Shown in pieces: positions 41,295-47,492 of a stretch of 64,000 nucleotides of DNA; position 1 is the first letter of the stretch, and each line of letters opens with the position of its first letter. Where the stretch lies: the NCBI RefSeq assembly GCF_042662625.1, contig NZ_JBHSXH010000009.1:930001-994000 (forward strand). The letters are read 5' to 3'. Source of the stretch: Halopelagius fulvigenes. Lineage in GTDB: Archaea > Halobacteriota > Halobacteria > Halobacteriales > Haloferacaceae. The notes under the pieces are model-generated. The model saw nothing but the letters and a program-made list of their open reading frames with translations. It searched no databases and was not told the origin of the DNA. The translations under genes were made by a program, and so were the position numbers.

Positions 41295-43394
41295 TCAGTC
41301 CTCGACTATCTGGCTCCCGCCGGGCGCGAGGAACTCCTGTATCTTGTCCGCGCTCGCTATCTTGCGGACGAACGAGGTGTCCGCGAAGCGTTCGCGGAAC
41401 TTCCGGTAGCACATCATCGCGGCGTCGTTCTGCGCGTACTGGCCGGGCTGGAGGCGCACCGTCGTCTCCGCCTGCCCCTCGATGGCCGACGGCGGGCCGC
41501 CGATAACGCGCGTCTCGCCCTCACAGCGGATGCCGACGGCCACCTCGGCGGCCACGTCGCGGAAGTACGTCCGGTCGCCGCGAACCACGAACGACCCCTT
41601 CTCGATGTACTCGCCGGACTCGGGCGTCTTCGACACCTGGTCGGGCGACACCATGTACGCGTCGTCGGCGAAGCGCCCCTCCTTCCAGATGGAGGAGTAC
41701 GAGACGGCGAACTGCGCGGCTTCCCGCTTCGTCGAGTCGGGGAACTCCACCTCCTTCGACGGTTCGGAGGGCCCCGTCGCCTTCACGACGGTGACGGGGC
41801 CGCCGTGGGCCTGCGTGTGGAAGAACAGGTCGTGCTTGTTCGTGTACTTCTTCACTATCTCCTCGTTCTGGTCGGCGTTGCGCCCGCCGATGACGAGGAA
41901 GCCGTCGGAGGTGTGGAACCAGCGGAACCGCTCGTACCAGTGTTCCTCCGTCCGGAGCGGTATTGACTCGCGGTTCAGCCAGTCGATGTCCTCGGGTTCC
42001 TCCTCCTCTTCGTCCTCGTCGTCGTCCTCTTCTTCCCACTCGTCGCGGCGACGCTTCACGTCGGCTAAGTCCTCGCGGGTGTCCTCGATGGCCGCGAGTG
42101 CGCCCTCCTTCTTCTCCTCGATCCGCTTCGCCTCCGTGTACAGTCGGTCGGCGTTCTTCTCGACGCCCGTCGAGACGTCGAGTTCGACCGTCGTGTCCTC
42201 TATCTCGACGGTGACTGTGCCCTCCGCGCCGTCCACGTCTCTGACCGCCTCCGCGGCGGGGATGCCTCGCTCCGCGCCGGATTCGAGCGTCTCGCGTATC
42301 TCGTCCCACGGGACGCCCTCCTCGCGCGCGCCGCGAACCGTCGAGAGCACCTCGTCTACGAGTTCGTAGTTCGCGTAGAGCAGTTCGGCGCGGCGACGTT
42401 CCCGTTGGGCCTGTTCTTCGAAGCCCTCTATCGCGCCCTCCTGCTGTTCGATGATGCGCTGTTTCTTCGCTATCTCCGCCTCGAAGTCGGGGCGGTTGTC
42501 GTTCTCCTCGGGTTCGTCGTCGGAGAGGTCCAGTCGGTGGAAGTACTCGTCCACCGCCTCGTTGAACGTGTCGAACGCCTCGCCGTTCAGGTCCTCGCGT
42601 TCGTGTTCTTCGAGGGGGAACGGCGTCACGTCCACCACGGAGTCGTCCTCGACGTAGAGTCGGGGGTCGAAGTCGCCGGATTTGACCGTCGCGCGCAGTT
42701 CCTCCATCGCGCCGTGGACGGCGCGGTACTCCTCGTCGCCCGCCTCCTCGATAGGGGTGGTCTTCTCGACGCCCGCGCGCGTGCACAGTTCCTCGGCGTA
42801 CAGGCCGCCGAGGTTCAACTGCGTCGCCAGCGTCCGCACCACGTCGGTGTCGGACTCCTCCATCTGCCGCTTGAACGCGTCGTAACTCACCGTGAGCGGG
42901 TTGAGACGCGAGGAGGGGAACTCGTACTGCGCGCCGGGGGCGACGGTCCGCGACTTCAGGCGGACGGTTTCGAGACTCCGCACGACTTCGCCCGTCTCGT
43001 CTAAGACGGCGACGTTGCCCTGTCCGAACAGTTCGGCGACGATCTTCGTGTTCTCGTCGCCGCGTTCGAACTCGAAGGTGAGGATGCGGTCGAACTCGTA
43101 CTGTTCGACGCCCGCGAAGTCCGCCCCCGAGAGGCGGTTCCGCAGCATCATCGCGAAGTTCGGCGGCCGACCCGGCGCGTCCGGGACGTTCTCGGGTTTC
43201 GCCGCGTGCGCGCGCTTTATCTCGCCGACTTCGACGAGGAGTTCGACGCGACCCCTGTCGAAGTCGCGCATGCGGAGACGAAGCAGGTCGTCGCCGTACA
43301 GGTAGGCCTTGTCGACCTTCGCGCCCTCGTACCGGTTCAACTCGGTGACGAGGGCCGCGAGGTCGATGCTCGTCAACTCCCGCTTCGGGTCCAT
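41295..43394 (-). CDS. rqcH: Ribosome rescue protein RqcH (NFACT family)
   Basis: 699 aa from the ATG at 43394. RqcH/NEMF binds 60S/50S subunits with stalled peptidyl-tRNA and directs C-terminal tailing. The NFACT-N domain opens MDPKRELTSIDLAALVTELN; a helix-hairpin-helix region follows (NLGGLYAEELCTRAGVEKT). Two coiled coils, one near IAKKQRIIEQQEGAIEGFEEQA and one before an acidic stretch of mixed Glu/Asp (about 452-470), lead to the NFACT-R domain with WYERFRWFHTSDGFLVIGGRNADQN. Pelota is encoded nearby, so both arms of ribosome rescue are in this segment. Confidence 0.95.
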   Translation of the reverse strand: MDPKRELTSIDLAALVTELNRYEGAKVDKAYLYGDDLLRLRMRDFDRGRVELLVEVGEIKRAHAAKPENVPDAPGRPPNFAMMLRNRLSGADFAGVEQYEFDRILTFEFERGDENTKIVAELFGQGNVAVLDETGEVVRSLETVRLKSRTVAPGAQYEFPSSRLNPLTVSYDAFKRQMEESDTDVVRTLATQLNLGGLYAEELCTRAGVEKTTPIEEAGDEEYRAVHGAMEELRATVKSGDFDPRLYVEDDSVVDVTPFPLEEHEREDLNGEAFDTFNEAVDEYFHRLDLSDDEPEENDNRPDFEAEIAKKQRIIEQQEGAIEGFEEQAQRERRRAELLYANYELVDEVLSTVRGAREEGVPWDEIRETLESGAERGIPAAEAVRDVDGAEGTVTVEIEDTTVELDVSTGVEKNADRLYTEAKRIEEKKEGALAAIEDTREDLADVKRRRDEWEEEDDDEDEEEEEPEDIDWLNRESIPLRTEEHWYERFRWFHTSDGFLVIGGRNADQNEEIVKKYTNKHDLFFHTQAHGGPVTVVKATGPSEPSKEVEFPDSTKREAAQFAVSYSSIWKEGRFADDAYMVSPDQVSKTPESGEYIEKGSFVVRGDRTYFRDVAAEVAVGIRCEGETRVIGGPPSAIEGQAETTVRLQPGQYAQNDAAMMCYRKFRERFADTSFVRKIASADKIQEFLAPGGSQIVED

Positions 43395-43494
43395 GGACTG
43401 GCTTTTCGGCGGCGGGGGAAAAGGGGTGTCGCTTCGGTCGGTCGTCGCCCCTCGGTTCGTAACCGTCAGGTACTCCGACGGGGAACCGACGGAC

Positions 43495-43938
43495 ATGAAC
43501 GAGACGGGCGTCCGCGTCGTCACCACCGACGCGGAACGCGAGGACGCCTTCGCCGTCCGGCGGGACGTCTTCGTGGACGAACAGGGCGTAGACGAGGAAC
43601 TGGAGTACGACGAACACGACGAACCCGGAGCGGACGCCGTCCACTTCGTCGCGTACGACGGCGGCGAGGCGGTCGGCGCGGCGCGACTCCGCGAGGCCGA
43701 CTCCGGCGTCGGGAAAGTCGAACGCGTCGTCGTCGCCGCCGAGAGGCGCGGCGAGGACTGGGGCAAGCGCGTGATGGAGGCCGTAGAGGAGACGGCGCGG
43801 GAGGAGGGGTACGAGAGGCTCAAACTCCACGCGCAGACGCGCGTGGAAGGCTTCTACGAGTCGCTCGGCTACGAGTCGGTGGGCGAGGAGTTCGTCGAGG
43901 CCGACATCCCGCACGTTGAGATGCGAAAGCGGCTCTGA
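43495..43938 (+). CDS. GNAT family N-acetyltransferase (ElaA/YjcF-like)
   Basis: 147 aa from the ATG at 43495. The fold is a GNAT of the ElaA/YjcF type: AFAVRRDVFVDEQGVDEELEYDEHDEPGADAVHFVAY at the N-terminus is the typical start. VGKVERVVVAAERRGEDWGKRVMEAVEETAREEG carries the acetyl-CoA loop, and FYESLGYESVGEEFVEADIPHVEM ends it. The substrate is unknown. It is divergent from rqcH with about 100 bases between the starts and convergent with the MscS gene. Confidence 0.85.
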   Translation: MNETGVRVVTTDAEREDAFAVRRDVFVDEQGVDEELEYDEHDEPGADAVHFVAYDGGEAVGAARLREADSGVGKVERVVVAAERRGEDWGKRVMEAVEETAREEGYERLKLHAQTRVEGFYESLGYESVGEEFVEADIPHVEMRKRL

Positions 43939-43947
43939 GAGTCCGGA

Positions 43948-45162
43948 TCAGTCGTCGGACGTCTTCGACAGTCGCTCCGGGTCGCGGTCGGTTCGCCCCT
44001 CGAACGACCGATCGCGTCGGATTCGAAATCCCTCGGTCTCCGCGCGGCCCTGCAGTTCTCGCTGCGGGTAGGGAATCTTGATCCCCTCGCGGTCGAACGC
44101 CGTCTTCACCGCGCGGACGACGGCGGCGCGGGCGCGCGCGCGCCGCGGCGCGGAGGGGTTCTGTATCCAGAACCGAACTTTGAGCCCCACGGCCGAGTCG
44201 TCGAACGTGGCGGGCAGGACTTTCGGCGCGGGAACCTCCGTGACCATGTCCGCGCCCTCGATCGCCGCCTCCGCGACTTCCTCGGCGCGTTCGAGGTCGG
44301 TCGCGTAGTCCACGCCGACGTCCACGGTCAGGCGGAGTTGTCCCCGCCGCGTCCGGTTCGTCACCGTCGCGTTCGTCACCCGGTCGTTCGGGAACACTAT
44401 CTCCTCGCCGTCGAAGTTCCGCAGGCGCGTGTTGACGATGGTGATGTCCGAGACGATGCCCTCCTCGCCGTCTATCTCCACCCAGTCGCCTATCTCGAAG
44501 GGGCGAGAGAACATCAGGACGAACCCGGCGATGAGCGATCCGAGCGTCTGTCTTGCGGCCATCCCGACGACGATGCCGAGGAAGCCCGCCCCGACGAGCA
44601 ACCCGCTGAGGTCGAGTCCCCACACCGTGAGCGTGCCGAGGCCGGCCGCCAGCAGGACGACCACCTGGAGGACGCGGAAGACGATACCCTCCTGGTGTTC
44701 GTTTATCTGCTCGGACTCCGAGGCGTAGCCGTCCAGCCACGATTCGAGGAGGTCGGTGGTGACGACGGCGGCCGCCAGAAGCACCAGCGTGACGGCCGCC
44801 CGCGCGACGTACGGTGCGAGCGTCGCGAGGAACACCGCGCCCTCGAGCGCAACCTCCTCGAACCCCCAGACGACGAGGAGAGCCAGTCCCGTCGCGGCGA
44901 GGACGGCGAACTGCAGGAGGCGAACGACGACGCTCGGCGGGAACATCCACGTCACGTCGTCGACGATGTCCGGAACCGTCGGGTGCGCGATTACCCGCTG
45001 GCGGAGCTCCCGCGAGAGCCGAGAGACTATCCGCGGCGCGACCAGCAGACTGGCCAAAATCGCCGCGCCGAGAAGCGCCACCGTCGCTCCGAGTCGTGCC
45101 TCCGTGGACGCGAACTGCGCCAGCGCCGACCGAGCGGACGTGAACCACGTCGGGAGGTTCAC
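43948..45162 (-). CDS. Mechanosensitive ion channel, MscS family
   Basis: 404 aa from the GTG at 45162, the only start before an upstream in-frame stop. Helices cover about residues 25-180. The MscS core follows: LVGAGFLGIVVGMAARQTLGSLIAGFVLMFSRPFEIGDWVEIDGEEGIV is the TM3/beta-domain motif, then VFPNDRVTNATVTNRTRRG and a C-terminal alpha/beta domain with KTAFDREGIKIPYPQREL. It releases solutes on hypo-osmotic shock, a routine need in a halophile. A 16-codon reading frame ends on its start codon (see 45159-45209). Confidence 0.9.
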   Translation of the reverse strand: MNLPTWFTSARSALAQFASTEARLGATVALLGAAILASLLVAPRIVSRLSRELRQRVIAHPTVPDIVDDVTWMFPPSVVVRLLQFAVLAATGLALLVVWGFEEVALEGAVFLATLAPYVARAAVTLVLLAAAVVTTDLLESWLDGYASESEQINEHQEGIVFRVLQVVVLLAAGLGTLTVWGLDLSGLLVGAGFLGIVVGMAARQTLGSLIAGFVLMFSRPFEIGDWVEIDGEEGIVSDITIVNTRLRNFDGEEIVFPNDRVTNATVTNRTRRGQLRLTVDVGVDYATDLERAEEVAEAAIEGADMVTEVPAPKVLPATFDDSAVGLKVRFWIQNPSAPRRARARAAVVRAVKTAFDREGIKIPYPQRELQGRAETEGFRIRRDRSFEGRTDRDPERLSKTSDD

Positions 45163-45209
45163 GCCTCACACCTCGTTTCCGCGTCGATACGTGCCGCATC
45201 CCCCTTCAT
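45159..45209 (-). CDS. Possible 16-aa leader peptide of MscS gene
   Basis: An ATG at 45209 opens a frame MKGDAARIDAETRCEA whose TGA overlaps the GTG start of the MscS gene (GTGA). This layout would couple initiation of the channel to translation of the leader, and could compensate for a GTG start with no clear Shine-Dalgarno sequence. Short frames occur by chance, so confidence is low. Confidence 0.3.
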   Translation of the reverse strand: MKGDAARIDAETRCEA

Positions 45210-45414
45210 CGTCACTACACCTATGGAGCGGTTACAAAACGTCTACGGTACTACCTTTTTCTGCGAAAGTGGATAGTCGGAGGAATCTACTTATCTCCGG
45301 ATGTTCTCCGTCCCGGCGGGAGTCCGCCGTCTCGAAGGATTTTCTTCGTCGTAAACGGTCTTTTTCCTCCGGGTTTTGTCGGGGGCGCGTAGCGCCTCCG
45401 AGAAAACGTGGGTT

Positions 45415-45433
45415 TTAGAGGCGCTTCGAGACG
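45415..45433 (-). repeat. Duplicate of elp3 3' end
   Basis: These 19 bases are identical to the elp3 terminus at 45502-45520, which on the minus strand encodes VSKRL plus the stop. The copies are 87 bases (29 codons) apart and therefore in the same frame, as if the end of the gene was duplicated or a longer Elp3 tail was truncated. Confidence 0.6.
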
Positions 45434-45445
45434 GACGAACCCACT

Positions 45446-45476
45446 TTTTCCGGCCTCACTCCGTTCGGCCGGAAAA
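45446..45476. terminator. Hairpin downstream of elp3
   Basis: TTTTCCGGCC (45446-45455) and GGCCGGAAAA (45467-45476) are perfect 10-base complements around an 11-base loop. The stem ends in A/T runs on both strands, so it could terminate transcription of elp3, ending at 45502, in either orientation. Confidence 0.6.
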
Positions 45477-45501
45477 CCTGGTGGAAAAACCGCTAACCGA
45501 C

Positions 45502-47226
45502 TTAGAGGCGCTTCGAGACGTACGGGCCGTCCTGGTGGTAGCCGAGTTTGTTCTTGTAGTACTCGCGGACGCCGATGCCGCTGATGATGCTCAGTTTGTC
45601 GTAGCCGGCGTCCCTGGCCATCTCTTCGGCGCGTTCGACGAGTTTCCGACCGTACCCCTTGTGCTGCCAGTCTCCTTCGCCGCCGATGCCGACTTCGCTC
45701 CCGTAGACGTGGAGTTCGCGGACCAGGGCGGCGTTTTCGAGTTCGCGGCGCACCGGGTCACCGTCGGACGCGTCCGACGAGCCTCCGCTCGCACCGCTCG
45801 CGGAGACGTTCGGGAACCGGAGGCGACAGAAGCCGACCAGAAGGTCCTGCCGTCGGTCCTCGAAGGAGAGGAAGTGCTCGGTGCCGCCCGCCACCTCGTA
45901 CGTCATCACGTCGAGTTCGACGTTCTCCGGGTCGGGGTCGGCCTCGTTCATCCCGACCTCGCGGGAGCGGATGTCGGTTATCTCGATGCCCTTCTCCTCG
46001 GCCTTCTGTTCGGCGAGTTGCCGGAGGTTCGACTTCCAGACGCCCGCGTCGATGAAGTCCGCCGGGATGTCGCGTTGGACGCGTTGCAAGCGCGTGTACT
46101 TCGGAATCATCCCCATCACCTCGGCGACTATCTCCGCGGCCTCCTCGTTGCCGAGGGGTTCGAACTCGTCGCGCCGCCACTGGTCGTAGATGCGCGTCCC
46201 GCGGACGACGAGCGTCGGGTATATCTTCAGGTAGTCGGGCCGGTAGTCCTCGTTCTCGAATATCTGCCGGAAGTCTTCGAGGATCATCTCCTTGGTCATC
46301 CCCGGTTGCCCCGGCATCATGTGGAAGCCCACCTTGAACGCGGCGTCGCGGAGGCGGCGGTTGGCGTCGATGGAGGCCTGCACGCCGTGGCCGCGGTGCA
46401 TCTCGCGGTTGATTCGCTCGTAGGTGGTCTGGACGCCCACCTCGACTTTGGTCGCGCCCAAATCGAGCATCCGGTCTATCTGTTCGGGGTCGCACCAGTC
46501 GGGTTTCGTCTCGAACGTCGTCCCGATGTTGCGCACGTCCGCCGTCTCGTTCTCCGCGATGACGTCTTCGAGGTATTTGAACTCCACCTCCTCGGGGTCG
46601 GGCTTGAACGACCGGTCCTCGGCCGGGTTCGGCTCCGAGTCGAGGTCGTAGTCGTTCATCGCCTCCAACGCGCGCTTGACGAACCACTCCTGGTAGTCGT
46701 GACTCCGCGCGGTCATCGTCCCGCCCATCAGGATGAGTTCCACCTTGTCGACGGGATGGCCGATGTTCCGCAGCTGTTCGAGGCGGAGGGTGACCTGCCC
46801 GTAGGGGTCGTAGTCGTTCTGGACGCCGCGCGCGGCGGCGGGTTCGTGACCCGTGTACGACTGCGAGGAGGAGAACTCCGAGGCGGGGCCGCCGGGGCAG
46901 TAGAGGCACTTCCCGTGCGGGCACATGTGCGGGGAGGTCATGATGGCCACCGGCGAGACGCCCGACGCCGTGCGGACGGGCTTTCGCATGACCACCTCTT
47001 TGACCTCCTCGCGGCGCGCCTCGGGCGCGTGTTCGAGTACGTCCGAGTTCTTCGGCACCTTCGGCGAGGAGTGGTTCGAACAGGCGGTCAGTTTCGCCGA
47101 TTCGAGGTCGTCGCGCTCTATCTCGCCGTCGAGGATGCGCTCGACGAGCTCCTCGCACGTCCGGCGGAACGCTTCCGTCTCCGTCGGGTCCTCCGCCTCG
47201 GCATCGGGTTCGGCGTCGGTGCTCAC
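45502..47226 (-). CDS. elp3: Elp3 tRNA wobble-uridine carboxymethyl synthase
   Basis: 574 aa from the GTG at 47226. Elp3 joins a radical-SAM domain to a GNAT acetyltransferase and makes cm5U34 on tRNA from acetyl-CoA. The radical-SAM cysteines are in MCPHGKCLYCPGGPASEF (about 99-116), then KVELILMGGTMTARS and the long GVQTTYERINREMHRGHGV region. The GNAT core has IGGEGDWQHKGYGRKLVERAEEMARDAGYDKLSIISG near the C-terminus, ending GYHQDGPYVSKRL. An Ala/Ser/Gly/Asp linker inserted around residues 470-490 corresponds to palindromic DNA (45763-45805). Its leader holds two copies of the bipartite palindromic element. Confidence 0.96.
   Translation of the reverse strand: MSTDAEPDAEAEDPTETEAFRRTCEELVERILDGEIERDDLESAKLTACSNHSSPKVPKNSDVLEHAPEARREEVKEVVMRKPVRTASGVSPVAIMTSPHMCPHGKCLYCPGGPASEFSSSQSYTGHEPAAARGVQNDYDPYGQVTLRLEQLRNIGHPVDKVELILMGGTMTARSHDYQEWFVKRALEAMNDYDLDSEPNPAEDRSFKPDPEEVEFKYLEDVIAENETADVRNIGTTFETKPDWCDPEQIDRMLDLGATKVEVGVQTTYERINREMHRGHGVQASIDANRRLRDAAFKVGFHMMPGQPGMTKEMILEDFRQIFENEDYRPDYLKIYPTLVVRGTRIYDQWRRDEFEPLGNEEAAEIVAEVMGMIPKYTRLQRVQRDIPADFIDAGVWKSNLRQLAEQKAEEKGIEITDIRSREVGMNEADPDPENVELDVMTYEVAGGTEHFLSFEDRRQDLLVGFCRLRFPNVSASGASGGSSDASDGDPVRRELENAALVRELHVYGSEVGIGGEGDWQHKGYGRKLVERAEEMARDAGYDKLSIISGIGVREYYKNKLGYHQDGPYVSKRL
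45763..45805. repeat. Palindromic insertion inside elp3 GNAT domain
   Basis: GTCGGACGCGTCCGAC (45763-45778) is a perfect 16-base palindrome. Next to it CTCCGC (45783-45788) pairs with GCGGAG (45800-45805). On the minus strand it encodes a low-complexity linker (SASGASGGSSDASDGD). It recalls the bipartite element but the centre spacing is about 23-24 bp, so membership is doubtful. Confidence 0.5.
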
Positions 47227-47234
47227 CGCCGACC

Positions 47235-47332
47235 CACCTCCGTCGAACTTCGTTCAACGCGATGCCATCGTCTCGGTGGCACCTCCGTCAGACTGCGTCT
47301 GACGCGCTGTCGACGTACCGTCGACACCTCCG
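47235..47332. repeat. Two tandem bipartite palindromic elements in the elp3 leader
   Basis: CACCTCCG occurs at 47235, 47280 and 47325, exactly 45 bp apart, bounding two diverged units. Unit 1 has CGTCGAAC-TTC-GTTCAACG (47241-47259) and GCCATCG-TCT-CGGTGGC (47264-47280). Unit 2 has CGTCAGAC-TGC-GTCTGACG (47286-47304) and GTCGACG-TAC-CGTCGAC (47309-47325). In each unit the loop centres are 22 bp apart. Differences keep pairing, including G-U-compatible pairs. The units lie in the leader just upstream of the elp3 GTG. Confidence 0.8.
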
Positions 47333-47492
47333 AGGGGAGCGCTGGGAGAGAGACGTGTTTCATTACCGGGGAATCGACGCGTTTCGAGGTTAAGGGTGTC
47401 GCTCGCGCGGCCGAGAGAGGAGGTGAGAAGAATCGCGGAGGCGCCGCTAGCGAGGAGAGAGGACGAACGGACGAGGACGCGATGTCCGCGCG
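47333..47492. other. Upstream region of elp3
   Basis: No gene. Minus-strand CCTTAACCTCGAAACG (plus about 47380-47395) is the best candidate promoter element for elp3, which would give a leader of about 140 bases containing the tandem palindromic units. Confidence 0.35.

Larger units (their letters stand above)
45210..45501. other. Intergenic region between mscS and elp3
   Basis: Contains no gene. It holds a near-perfect hairpin GGGGGCGC-GTA-GCGCCTCC (45381-45399, 7 of 8 pairs), the strong terminator-type hairpin at 45446-45476, and a 19-base repeat of the elp3 3' end (45415-45433). A promoter for the MscS gene should lie near 45230, but no convincing TATA box is seen. Confidence 0.6.
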
